Of a stretch of DNA of 30,730 nucleotides, positions 8,165 to 16,415 are shown in pieces (within the stretch, counting starts at the first letter, position 1; each line of letters begins with the position of its first letter). Source of the stretch: a virus; IMG/VR virus record IMGVR_UViG_3300025646_000209, positions 1-30,730 of that record, one strand, 5' to 3'. The notes under the pieces were generated by a model, which made no database searches, was not told the origin of the DNA, and worked only from the letters and a program-made list of their open reading frames with translations. The translations under genes and the position numbers were made by a program.

Positions 8165-11100
8165 GTATTATACAGACGATCAGAGATACCATAGTAAAAG
8201 AACTTAAAACCAATGGAAAATGGTTACAAGTTTCAGCTGATGAAGCAGAAGATGCTTCTAGATACAGAAAAATACTTGATACTGAAGTTACTCCTGAAAT
8301 TTGGTATGGCGTTGCATCTGGTCAAAATGAAATATCTAATGACGACTTTAAAAAATACAAAGATTCAGATGGTGTTCCAATTGAATTTGAATATGATTAT
8401 TATGATTTTGATGGTGTATTCTTTGAAGGAGCCTCAATAGATTCAACGGATGTTGATTGGTTATTGGGTCATGGTGACGGTAAAGATAATAGAGTATTTA
8501 CTACTAAAGTTATTGAGGATTATGGAACAAATAATCCAATTACTTGGTACATTTGGGGAGTAAGTAGTAATACAAGTGGAGTCGTAACTACACTTGGCAT
8601 TATGGATATTCTTAAGACAAAATCATATGCTGAGAGCATTAATCCTGCTGGAATTGAGGGAAATGCTAAAGAATTAGAAATAATAGAAAACTTTTTAAAA
8701 GAAATTGGAAAACTAGAAACATCAAGACCAAGCAATGAATTTTTAAATTATTGGAATGATCCAACAATTTTAAACATTAAAAAGAGTTTTTTAGGTGCTG
8801 TAAGAGATTTGGCTAAAATCATAGACGGTGTTCAACCCGGGTTTTATTCTTTTGATACGTTTGTAAAAAAGATTTCAATTGCAACTTCTTTTATTTTAGA
8901 ATATGGTGGATTTAGTAGTTTAGCTAATTTAGAAAACGAACTTACATTAGATGAATCGGATATGTTGTTAAAAAATTACACAGATGGTAGAAATGAACAA
9001 ACATTGCTTTCTGAAAGTGTTTTGGGAACTAAATTTTCTCAAGGATTTGTTTCATTCAATGGAGCTCGTGTATGGGATGCTAGAAAAGTAGCTCATGCTA
9101 ATGGAGGACAAGAGATAAGAGCAACATCTAATACTAATTCACCAAGTCCATGGCCACAAGAAAAAAAATTGATCAAAAAACTTCCTTCTAGTCCAGACCC
9201 AAATGATCAGAAGATTATAGGATTTTTAATTGGTTTTGATAATTACAAATCAATAATACTTCAAAAAGGACAATATCAAATAAACTCTGATCCGTTGTTA
9301 ATATTATCTAATAAAGTATCAGGAAATGCAAAAAACGTTCTTACATATGATATTAGCGCTCCTTTATTTCGTGGAGGCTTTGATAGATTTAACTACAATG
9401 TTGAAGAAAAAATACTTGAGAAATATTACCAATTTGCAATTAATTTAAAAACCAATAAACTTACAAGGGTCACTGATCCGGTTACTAATAAATCATATTT
9501 TAATTTAACAAAAGAAATGGATAAACAAGCTTTTGAGTATTCTCAAAATGAACTGTCTCAAATTATTGTTGAAAATAAAGTAAATATTCTAAAAGGATTA
9601 TTGTTTGATAACTTAGAAGAATTTTTTGACTCCAATATTGATGATGATAATTTACTAAAAGAAATAGCAAAAAATCTTGCCAAACAAACCGGTTCTAACG
9701 CAAACCTTGGATACGAAGAAGATGAAATATCCAAAAAAGAAATTGCCGAAAGACAAAAACTATTAGAACAATGTGCCCTATTGTTAAATCTCAAAGGTCT
9801 TGCAACAAAATATGATCAAACCAATCAATCAGAGCTAGCTGTGAATAAAAAAATTCATGAATTTGGATATTTTGGCAATAGATTTTTAAGAGTGCAAAGC
9901 AGCAACAGCTCAAAAACACTTACTTCTTTATATTCTCAAAAAGCATCTGCTAAACCTTTTTTGGAAATCACACCAGTTCTTCAAGGCTTGTTGGTACCAA
10001 AGATTAAAATACAAAAGATATTGCATAGACCAGGAGTAATTGAAACAATCGATGTCCCATTCACGGGAATAACAACTGAGAGAGAATTTGATGGTGGTGG
10101 AAGCTTACAGCCAATCAATTATCAAGAAGCAATAAAAAACAGAACTATCTTTCGTGGTGGCGGTGTTGGGATAAAATCAATATCGTTTGACTTTGATGGA
10201 GAAACACCAGCTACGGCACAAAAATGGGTTCGCTCAACAATGTCTTTAAAATTTCAAGACTTTGGTGATCTTGTCGCACAAAGAGATACATTCATGACAG
10301 TTAGTACAAACCCATCAACAAAGCAACAAACAAAATTTAGATTTCTTGATTTAATTGTTAATTCAACATCAGACAATCTTGTTGAAGATGGTGTTGATGC
10401 TTTCTTTAGAGAGTTTTACAAACCAGTAGATTACAAGATAAAAATTGATGTTGGTTGGAATTATCAAGATACACCGGCAACTAGAAATCTTATCACTTCT
10501 CAAGGAGTCGACCCAGATGAATTTTTTGAAGCAATTGATAAACAAAACAAATCTTTTTTGTTCTCAGCATTAGATCATGATATTAACATTGCAGATGATG
10601 GAACGATTGATTTAAATATAAATTATTTTGGATATCCAGATGCTTTATTAAGCTCTTACAAGTTTAATGCATTGGTAACGCAACAACAAGAAAAAGAACT
10701 TAAGGATGAATTAGATAATTTAAGAGATCTTATAAAAGATGGAAAATGTACAAAATCTCAATTAGCAAAACTTACAGCAGCAATTGAACAAAGAAGACTT
10801 GAGATAACTAAACAATCTTCTAGATCGATTCAAGGAAGATTGGTTAAATATGGCTTATTAAGATCAGTTACAGTAACAGACCAATCACAGCTTAGAACCT
10901 TTAAGCAATCAGGAACCTTTACTCATGTTCCAACAATTGAAACTAGTTTGGATTCAGGATTTTCAGCAAGTGCAGGACAAACAAAAAAATTCTTTTTTCT
11001 TGGAGATTTGCTTTATGTCTTGATGGATTGTCTTTACGAACAAAATGGAACAAGAGTTCAAGGAACAGAAAATGTTTCCATTATCTTAACAGATTTTGAA

Positions 11101-12141
11101 TTTAATGAACACCTACCCTACAGTAGTGGTACCCCACCTTCTACAAAAACCGTTCAAGTTAATCTTGCGTCAATTCCAATATCTTTAGATTTCTTCAAAG
11201 AATGGTTTACAGAAGAAATATTGGCATCAGAAAGATACAATTATCCATTAATGGATTTTATATTGATTCTTGCAAATCGTTTGATGGGAGATATTTTAAC
11301 AGAAGTTTGTTATAACAAAGAACATGATAAAACACTTTTCTTCAGACAAGCTCAAATGTTTGGAAGTAAAGAACAAAACGATCAGCTAAAATTATTCACA
11401 AATAGAGGAAGCAATTTTTCAGCAAAATATGGAATTGTTAATTTAAATCACCCTTATGTTACTAGTGGAACTATTCCTCTTTCCTACACAGGAACAGGAG
11501 GTGCTCATGATATGTACACATTTGTTGCAATTTATCCAGATTCGAAACCTTTAACACATAAAGGAAAAGGAATCTACTCTGATGATTTAGATCAAGGAAT
11601 CTATCATTTTCATATTGGTGCAGCCTCAGGGTTAATGAAAAAGGTTAGTTTTAGCAAAACCAATATCACTTATCTCCGAGAATCCAGAATGATGAGGTAT
11701 CGAGGTCTTGGTGACTTTGCTCAACTATCAAATGTTTACAATGTTTCAATGGAGCTTTATGGTAACTTCTTATTCTTTCCGGGAATGCAAATATATGTTG
11801 ACCCATTTGGAATCGGTGGAGATGAATTTGGAAATCCTTCAAAAAAACTTATCGATAATGATGTAATGAATTATGCTAAACTAATGGGTATTGGTGGTTA
11901 TCACCTTATCACAAGTGTTAAGACTACAATAGGGGTTGAAGGGTTTAAAACCTCAATTGAAGCTAGATTCTTCTTTTCAGGTGATGAAGATGGAAATGAT
12001 GATACTTTAGATGGATTGATCACTAAGCTACAAGAGCCTAATTCACTAGCCAATGCTGGTGTTGGCGATGGAACTGATTCAGCAGCTTGTGGAGAAATTA
12101 TCTCTGTATTTGAAACCAATACTATCGAGGGCAACAATTAA
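8161..12141 (+). CDS. Very large baseplate hub-like virion structural protein
   Basis: This 1326-residue protein lies in the baseplate block right after the gp53-like gene. Its C-terminal part (about 1200-1290) has 'FFPGMQIYVDPFGIGG', then 'LMGIGGYHLITSVKTTIG' and 'FKTSIEARFFFSGDED'. This resembles the closing beta domain of gp27/XkdQ-type hub proteins ('lgigGyy.Vtkv.h.i....f.T.leA'). A basic/acidic coiled coil lies near residues 843-890 ('QQQEKELKDELDNLRDL'). The middle has tube-like beta segments ('KPVDYKIKIDVGWNYQD'). The N-terminal 500 residues are unlike anything I recognise. At this length it is far larger than T4 gp27 (391), so it may fuse several baseplate functions. No lysozyme or peptidase motif was seen. 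Structural role is likely; the exact baseplate position is inference. Confidence 0.55.
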   Translation: MSIIQTIRDTIVKELKTNGKWLQVSADEAEDASRYRKILDTEVTPEIWYGVASGQNEISNDDFKKYKDSDGVPIEFEYDYYDFDGVFFEGASIDSTDVDWLLGHGDGKDNRVFTTKVIEDYGTNNPITWYIWGVSSNTSGVVTTLGIMDILKTKSYAESINPAGIEGNAKELEIIENFLKEIGKLETSRPSNEFLNYWNDPTILNIKKSFLGAVRDLAKIIDGVQPGFYSFDTFVKKISIATSFILEYGGFSSLANLENELTLDESDMLLKNYTDGRNEQTLLSESVLGTKFSQGFVSFNGARVWDARKVAHANGGQEIRATSNTNSPSPWPQEKKLIKKLPSSPDPNDQKIIGFLIGFDNYKSIILQKGQYQINSDPLLILSNKVSGNAKNVLTYDISAPLFRGGFDRFNYNVEEKILEKYYQFAINLKTNKLTRVTDPVTNKSYFNLTKEMDKQAFEYSQNELSQIIVENKVNILKGLLFDNLEEFFDSNIDDDNLLKEIAKNLAKQTGSNANLGYEEDEISKKEIAERQKLLEQCALLLNLKGLATKYDQTNQSELAVNKKIHEFGYFGNRFLRVQSSNSSKTLTSLYSQKASAKPFLEITPVLQGLLVPKIKIQKILHRPGVIETIDVPFTGITTEREFDGGGSLQPINYQEAIKNRTIFRGGGVGIKSISFDFDGETPATAQKWVRSTMSLKFQDFGDLVAQRDTFMTVSTNPSTKQQTKFRFLDLIVNSTSDNLVEDGVDAFFREFYKPVDYKIKIDVGWNYQDTPATRNLITSQGVDPDEFFEAIDKQNKSFLFSALDHDINIADDGTIDLNINYFGYPDALLSSYKFNALVTQQQEKELKDELDNLRDLIKDGKCTKSQLAKLTAAIEQRRLEITKQSSRSIQGRLVKYGLLRSVTVTDQSQLRTFKQSGTFTHVPTIETSLDSGFSASAGQTKKFFFLGDLLYVLMDCLYEQNGTRVQGTENVSIILTDFEFNEHLPYSSGTPPSTKTVQVNLASIPISLDFFKEWFTEEILASERYNYPLMDFILILANRLMGDILTEVCYNKEHDKTLFFRQAQMFGSKEQNDQLKLFTNRGSNFSAKYGIVNLNHPYVTSGTIPLSYTGTGGAHDMYTFVAIYPDSKPLTHKGKGIYSDDLDQGIYHFHIGAASGLMKKVSFSKTNITYLRESRMMRYRGLGDFAQLSNVYNVSMELYGNFLFFPGMQIYVDPFGIGGDEFGNPSKKLIDNDVMNYAKLMGIGGYHLITSVKTTIGVEGFKTSIEARFFFSGDEDGNDDTLDGLITKLQEPNSLANAGVGDGTDSAACGEIISVFETNTIEGNN

Positions 12142-13325
12142 TGAAATACAATGGAAAAAACACAACAAGACCATTGAGGTATTTGTTTCAAGAAAGATCA
12201 AAATGGTTTGGACACTTTAGGAACGAAGAAGGAGCATTTGAAAAAGAAAATGCTTATTTTGAACCTAATCTGTTCGAGAAAGTGTTTTATCAAAGAGTTA
12301 ATAGCAGATATGAAACTATCATCCCTAACGATGATGTAATAAAAACAATATCTGATAACGGTAAACAAATTCAGGGCATCAATTTTGCTGTTGATGCTTT
12401 CAAACAATTTAAAGTACAAATGGCTTGGATGGCAAAAGAAAAATCTCAAGATCCGTACTTATCTTCGCCTATAGCTTACTACTCATATGTATCTCCTAGT
12501 GTTGAATATGAAAACTATGCAAATAACTTATTACAAGATTTTCATGAATATATTAAAACAAACAAACTCCATAATAGTATAACACAATTTAAACATTATG
12601 TCAAGTCTTTTTTATCATTTTTATCACAAAAAGGTCCAAATTTTCCTTTAACAATGACAGGATGGCAGAAATCTGTTAATTCAAACATTTTTACATCTGG
12701 ATTGGCTTTTTCTATTGCTCCTTTAAAGTGTGGAGACGATACACAAAAAGAAGAATTTGTTTCTTCTCCATTATTTTCTGATTATGTTAATCTTGCAAAT
12801 GAATTTGGATTCTTTGTTTTGTCAAATTGTCCATGGATCATGGTTGCTGGTACAAGATCAGATGGAATAAAAGAGTTTTCATCAAAATACAATCAAAATA
12901 CTGAACAACAAATATATACAGCTTCTTTTAATAAAACATATATAAATGATATAAATAATATAAATAATATATTGTATAAATATTATAATATATATATAAA
13001 TTTATTTCCTTATAATAAAGAATTATATTATAATGGTAATATAACAAAACAAAATAATGTTTTAAAATTACAATTAAATAAATCTGATTATTCTGATTTA
13101 TATTGGTTGAAGATCTATAATCAGATAAGAAATATCGAAGAAAACATGATGTTTAATAAAGCAGAGTTCGACGTAATAGAAAAAAAATTAACTTTTTTTG
13201 AAAAAAAACTTGACAAAGATCAAGCCTTAAGTTATATTAATGAACAATATCGCTTTTTTTATGTTTACAAACCAGGAGGTATCAACGATTTCTTGAGAAA
13301 GCGTAATCAACAACCGGAGGACTAA
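12141..13325 (+). CDS. Hypothetical protein, last gene of the tail block
   Basis: This 394-residue protein is not one I recognise. It starts on the A of the previous stop (TAATG) and its own stop overlaps the polymerase ATG by one base, so it is in the same transcription unit as the baseplate genes and probably a structural or assembly protein. The sequence is Tyr/Phe/Asn/Lys-rich with 'KCGDDTQKEEF' and 'VLSNCPWIMVAGTRSDGIKE' as the most distinctive segments. Residues about 265-320 are encoded by extremely AT-rich DNA and are nearly all Asn, Tyr, Ile and Lys. The 3' end also carries a consensus promoter (13209-13237) for the replication genes downstream. No signal peptide or membrane segment is seen. 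Confidence 0.55.
   Translation: MKYNGKNTTRPLRYLFQERSKWFGHFRNEEGAFEKENAYFEPNLFEKVFYQRVNSRYETIIPNDDVIKTISDNGKQIQGINFAVDAFKQFKVQMAWMAKEKSQDPYLSSPIAYYSYVSPSVEYENYANNLLQDFHEYIKTNKLHNSITQFKHYVKSFLSFLSQKGPNFPLTMTGWQKSVNSNIFTSGLAFSIAPLKCGDDTQKEEFVSSPLFSDYVNLANEFGFFVLSNCPWIMVAGTRSDGIKEFSSKYNQNTEQQIYTASFNKTYINDINNINNILYKYYNIYINLFPYNKELYYNGNITKQNNVLKLQLNKSDYSDLYWLKIYNQIRNIEENMMFNKAEFDVIEKKLTFFEKKLDKDQALSYINEQYRFFYVYKPGGINDFLRKRNQQPED
12931..13080 (+). other. Extreme AT-rich patch inside a coding gene
   Basis: Counting directly, 12 of these 150 bases are G or C (8%), far below the flanking parts of the same gene. The frame stays open and codes for Asn/Tyr/Ile-rich sequence with near-repeats of 'NNIN' and 'YIN'. 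It may be a slippage-generated expansion of a surface loop or a recently acquired low-complexity insert. Confidence 0.7.
13209..13237 (+). promoter_or_regulatory. Sigma70-type promoter for the polymerase-tubulin-PspA unit
   Basis: A perfect TTGACA -35 (13209-13214), a 17-bp spacer and a TATATT -10 (13232-13237) lie inside the 3' end of the preceding structural gene, about 88 nt before the polymerase ATG. Expected start is near 13244. It is the most upstream consensus promoter I found and marks the switch from tail genes to replication genes. Confidence 0.65.
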
Positions 13326-14500
13326 TGATATTTCAAATCATTGATGATAAAAAAGAATGCCGAGGCTATTTTGCTGATGGAAAATTAAGAATAAGAGAAC
13401 TACCTGAGACTTTAACAGCAACTTGGGATTGGTCAGAATTGATTGGTGACAGAGACGTTACCTTAGCTAAGATAATCATGCAGGGTCAATCAATAAATGA
13501 AGCTTGCCCAGAACATTTGAAAGATAGATTGGAAGCAAGAGAGAAGAAAATCAAGGCTCACCTCAAATCTTTCATTAAATCTAAGGTAAACTTAAACGAT
13601 ATCTGTTTTTATGACCTCGTTCCAACCAAAGATATTCAGCACTACTACAACCTACTTAACGAGATTACCCAATGGACAATCGAAAACAATCCAAAACCAA
13701 AAAACTACCGATTAATGCATAATATCAATCAAATGTGTAAAGAAATAGCTCAACAACCAATCAGAGTTGACAAGGAAAAATGGAAATGGCATGCCCAACG
13801 AGATCAAAAAGCAATGCACCTTTCAAACAGCTTTTGGGATAAACCTTTAAGAGTTATTTACAACCCTTGGGGAACCATTACAGGGCGCTTGGGACTTCAA
13901 GAAGGGTCTTTCCCTATCCTCAACCTTAAGAACACCATTAAAGACATTGTCGTTCCCAAATGGGATGTGTTTGTTGAACTTGATTTCAACGGAGCAGAAT
14001 TAAGAACGCTTTTATCCCTTTCGGGACATAACCAACCATCGGAGGACATTCATGATTTCAATCAAACTAGCATTTTTAACAATAATCTTTCTCGAGATGA
14101 TGCAAAGAAGCAGATTTTTGCATGGCTCTACAATCCGACTTCAACAGCAATTGAAACTGATTTCTATGACAAGAGAAAGGTATTGGAGAGACACTATGCG
14201 GAGGGAGTTGTATCTACTCCATTTGGAAGAACAATACCTTCAGATGATTTCCACTCGCTTAACTACCTTATCCAATCGACCTCCTCAGATAATTTCCTTG
14301 ATAGAGCATCCGCGATACAAAAATACTGTAAAGGACTCAAAACCAACGTAGCATTTCTTGTTCACGATTCAATTATCTTGGATGTGCCTCTTTCCGAGAA
14401 ACAAAGAATAAAAGAAATTGTTGAAATCTTTGAAAACACAAAACTTGGAAAGTTCAAAGTAAATGTAAATGTCGGAAGAAATTTAGGAGAATTAAAATGA
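13325..14500 (+). CDS. Compact family A DNA polymerase (polymerase domain only)
   Basis: The C-terminal two thirds carry the family A polymerase motifs in order. TGRL is at 186-189. Motif A is 'LDFNGAELR' with metal-binding D220. Motif B has the exact family spacing R257-x3-K261-x3-F265-x3-Y269, with N in place of the usual following Gly. Motif C is 'VHDS' with H347-D348, where Ser replaces the common Glu. Phe at 265 favours dNTPs over ddNTPs by analogy with E. coli Pol I F762. At 391 residues it is much shorter than ordinary phage Pol A enzymes: the 185 residues before TGRL show no DxE or other 3'-5' exonuclease motif and can hold only a thumb-like part. Catalytic Asp pair and fingers are intact, so it should be active, but proofreading would have to come from elsewhere. 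It overlaps the tubulin-like gene by 4 nt. Confidence 0.85.
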   Translation: MIFQIIDDKKECRGYFADGKLRIRELPETLTATWDWSELIGDRDVTLAKIIMQGQSINEACPEHLKDRLEAREKKIKAHLKSFIKSKVNLNDICFYDLVPTKDIQHYYNLLNEITQWTIENNPKPKNYRLMHNINQMCKEIAQQPIRVDKEKWKWHAQRDQKAMHLSNSFWDKPLRVIYNPWGTITGRLGLQEGSFPILNLKNTIKDIVVPKWDVFVELDFNGAELRTLLSLSGHNQPSEDIHDFNQTSIFNNNLSRDDAKKQIFAWLYNPTSTAIETDFYDKRKVLERHYAEGVVSTPFGRTIPSDDFHSLNYLIQSTSSDNFLDRASAIQKYCKGLKTNVAFLVHDSIILDVPLSEKQRIKEIVEIFENTKLGKFKVNVNVGRNLGELK

Positions 14501-15306
14501 TAACAATTGGACTTGGCAATGCAGGCATAAACATATGCCGTAAGCTTTCAAATTTAGGCAAATACAAGACGATAGAGTTAGACGAGGGCAAAGGGTTACC
14601 AAAGTGTGAAACACACGAAGAATACGAATCTAGCGTCCCTAAACTAACAAAAACTCTTAAGCTTGGAAACGACCAAGACATTTGGTTTATCCTCTGCGGA
14701 GCTTCAAAGGTCTCTGGAGCAACCTTGGCAATTTTAGAACAAATAAAAGATCGCGAGGTCAAAGTAATGTATATTGTTCCTGATCCTTTCTTCTTATCAA
14801 AAACGCAAAAATTACAACATAATGTTACATTTGGCGTTCTTCAAGAATATGCAAGATCAGGATTAATAAATTCTATTTGGTTAATGGACAATAAATTAAT
14901 TTCTAACATTGTCGGAGAAGGAGCGCTTGGATCTTATTATGATAATGCAAATGCTGCCATTGCAAACTTTCTTGCAAATTATAACTGGTTTAAAAATTCA
15001 ACACCAATTATGGGAAATTTACATGAACCAAAAGACATATCAAGAATTAGAACCGTGTCAATCGGAGAACTAGAAAAAAATGAAGAAAATTTATATTTTT
15101 TACTTGACAACCAAACAGAATCATGTTATTATTATAGTATAAGTTCTGAAACAAAAGAAAAAGATAAACAACTTCTTCAAAAAATAAGATCTTATTTAGA
15201 ATCAAAACAACAAACAAGCTTTGGAATTTGGGAAAACGGATCTCAACATTCGTTTTTCTATTCCATTAAATTTACTCACTACATTCAACAATCGGAGGAA
15301 ACATGA
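14497..15306 (+). CDS. Divergent FtsZ/tubulin-superfamily protein
   Basis: This 269-residue protein follows the FtsZ/tubulin plan. The T1-like loop is 'IGLGNAGINICRKL' (G5-x-G7-N8-x-G10-x-N12). A tubulin-signature position reads 'CGASKVSGATLAIL' (68-75, compare GGGTGSGA), ending in the conserved S-G-A. Then comes a strand and Pro-Phe, 'VMYIVPDPFF', like the 'VvtlPF' of FtsZ, a helix, and 'INSIWLMDNKLI', matching 'vD.lIvIpNdkL'. A helix with 'ANAAIANFLANY' aligns with H8, and 'NLHEPKDISRIRTVS' sits where the T7 loop 'NvDfaDvrtv' occurs. The last 90 residues are beta/alpha as in the activation domain. The signature glycines are partly lost (Lys and Val at 71-72), so GTP binding is uncertain. 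It is shorter than FtsZ cores and PhuZ (about 315). It is coupled by ATGA overlaps to the polymerase and the PspA-like gene. Confidence 0.62.
   Translation: MITIGLGNAGINICRKLSNLGKYKTIELDEGKGLPKCETHEEYESSVPKLTKTLKLGNDQDIWFILCGASKVSGATLAILEQIKDREVKVMYIVPDPFFLSKTQKLQHNVTFGVLQEYARSGLINSIWLMDNKLISNIVGEGALGSYYDNANAAIANFLANYNWFKNSTPIMGNLHEPKDISRIRTVSIGELEKNEENLYFLLDNQTESCYYYSISSETKEKDKQLLQKIRSYLESKQQTSFGIWENGSQHSFFYSIKFTHYIQQSEET
15104..15132 (+). promoter_or_regulatory. Internal promoter ahead of the PspA-like gene
   Basis: TTGACA (15104-15109), a 17-bp spacer and TATTAT (15127-15132) with the extended -10 TGT lie in the 3' third of the tubulin-like gene. The CATGTTAT core is identical to the promoters at 16000, 16416 and 16562. 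It would let the PspA-like protein be made in excess over polymerase and tubulin-like protein. Confidence 0.6.
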
Positions 15307-15992
15307 ATTTATTTAATAGGATAGCTAACCTTATATCAGGGTTTTTTAATTCCTTATTAGGAGGAATAGAGAAATCAAATCCAGAACTAGTATATGAACA
15401 AGCAATTGATAACAAAATAACTCAACATAACAAATTAAGAAAAGCAGTAGCAAGCTTAACTATGATGAGGAACAAAACACTAAACTCTCTAGAAGAAGAA
15501 AGATCCAAATTAGAAGAAATAAATCTTTACCTAGAATCTTCTTTATCTGAGAATGATGATGAAAGTTCTGTAATGCTTTTAGAACAAAAAAATGAAACTG
15601 AAGACAGACTTTTAATTTTAGAAAAAGAATTTTCTATAATTGACGAACAAACCAATGATGCAATGCAATCTCTTGCATCTCATAGAGAAGAAATAGACAA
15701 GCTAAAAAGAGAAAAATCATTTAAACTAGCACAACACAAAGCTGCTGAATTGAAAAATCAAGCATTTGAACAAATAAATGGCATTTCCGAAGATGCTGAT
15801 TCTAAAGCAATAGAAAATATAAGAGAAGAAATAGATTCTGAAGTTGCAAAAGCAAACTTAAATTCTGAAATGAACAAAAATTCTTATTCTTTTAAGATGA
15901 AAGCGTTAAAAACAAACTCTTCAAAACTAAAAGCACAAAAACAACTTGAAGCTTTAAAACAACAAAAAATAAAAATTGCAAAAAATTTATAA
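15303..15992 (+). CDS. PspA/Vipp1 (IM30)-family coiled-coil protein
   Basis: This 229-residue protein has the PspA/IM30 layout. A short N-terminal amphipathic helix ('MNLFNRIANLISGFFNSLL', like helix 0 of PspA that inserts into membranes) is followed by 'SNPELVYEQAIDNKI', which parallels 'dP..ll.qai.em'. A long helical hairpin follows, with 'HNKLRKAVASLTMMRNKTL' and a second coiled coil rich in Glu/Lys. Length matches PspA (about 222). PspA and Vipp1 belong with ESCRT-III and form rods or rings that stabilise or remodel the inner membrane. The phage copy begins inside the stop of the tubulin-like gene, and a promoter lies 170 nt upstream. A membrane-protective or remodelling role in the infected cell is likely; a direct partnership with the tubulin-like protein is inference. 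Confidence 0.72.
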   Translation: MNLFNRIANLISGFFNSLLGGIEKSNPELVYEQAIDNKITQHNKLRKAVASLTMMRNKTLNSLEEERSKLEEINLYLESSLSENDDESSVMLLEQKNETEDRLLILEKEFSIIDEQTNDAMQSLASHREEIDKLKREKSFKLAQHKAAELKNQAFEQINGISEDADSKAIENIREEIDSEVAKANLNSEMNKNSYSFKMKALKTNSSKLKAQKQLEALKQQKIKIAKNL

Positions 15993-15999
15993 AAATTAC

Positions 16000-16028
16000 T
16001 TGACAAATAAAACAAAACATGTTATATT
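16000..16028 (+). promoter_or_regulatory. Strong sigma70-type promoter, extended -10
   Basis: TTGACA (16000-16005), 17-bp spacer, TATATT (16023-16028) preceded by TGT. It starts 7 nt after the PspA-like stop and drives the small gene at 16057 with a leader of about 20 nt that contains its ribosome site. Confidence 0.78.
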
Positions 16029-16056
16029 ATAAACATCAACAACAAACGGAGGAAAA

Positions 16057-16398
16057 ATGAAATATAAATTTGATTACAACGAATTTCAAAAAAACTATTC
16101 GGGAGAATCCACTGATAATTTTCTTGAATACCTGCAAAAAACAGATTTTAATTACTTTACATGCCAAGAACAAGATAGTTACTTTGATTATGTAGAACAA
16201 AAGACCATAGAATCTTATGTAGATTATAAAAGAGGCTATTCTAAACAACTCTTGATAATTCAAGAAAAAGAAACAAAAGAATACTATGGCATTGAATATA
16301 CAGTCTACAATGATGGTGAAACTTATTCTGGCTCGTGGGAAAAATATAATAGAGTGAAAACTAGACCTGTCGTTTACAAGTACAAAGTAGCCGCATAA
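16057..16398 (+). CDS. Hypothetical small protein
   Basis: This 113-residue, Tyr/Asp/Glu-rich soluble protein is not one I recognise. Its N-terminal half is likely helical with many Tyr/Phe ('FDYNEFQKNYSGE', 'DSYFDYVEQKTIESYV'). The C-terminal half ('EYYGIEYTVYNDGETYSG', 'TRPVVYKYKVAA') looks like beta strands. It has a consensus ribosome site (CGGAGG) 7 nt before ATG and its own strong promoter, so it is probably abundant early in infection. Such small, strongly promoted phage genes often encode host-takeover factors; that is inference from position and promoter only. No signal peptide, membrane segment or metal-binding motif is seen. Confidence 0.65.
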   Translation: MKYKFDYNEFQKNYSGESTDNFLEYLQKTDFNYFTCQEQDSYFDYVEQKTIESYVDYKRGYSKQLLIIQEKETKEYYGIEYTVYNDGETYSGSWEKYNRVKTRPVVYKYKVAA

Positions 16399-16415
16399 AA
16401 AATAAAAAAAAATAC

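Noticed and set aside
12975-12982. TATAAATA, the T4 late-promoter core
   Set aside because: It lies in the 8% GC patch where such a word is expected by chance; it is inside a coding gene and no other copy was found in front of the tail genes.
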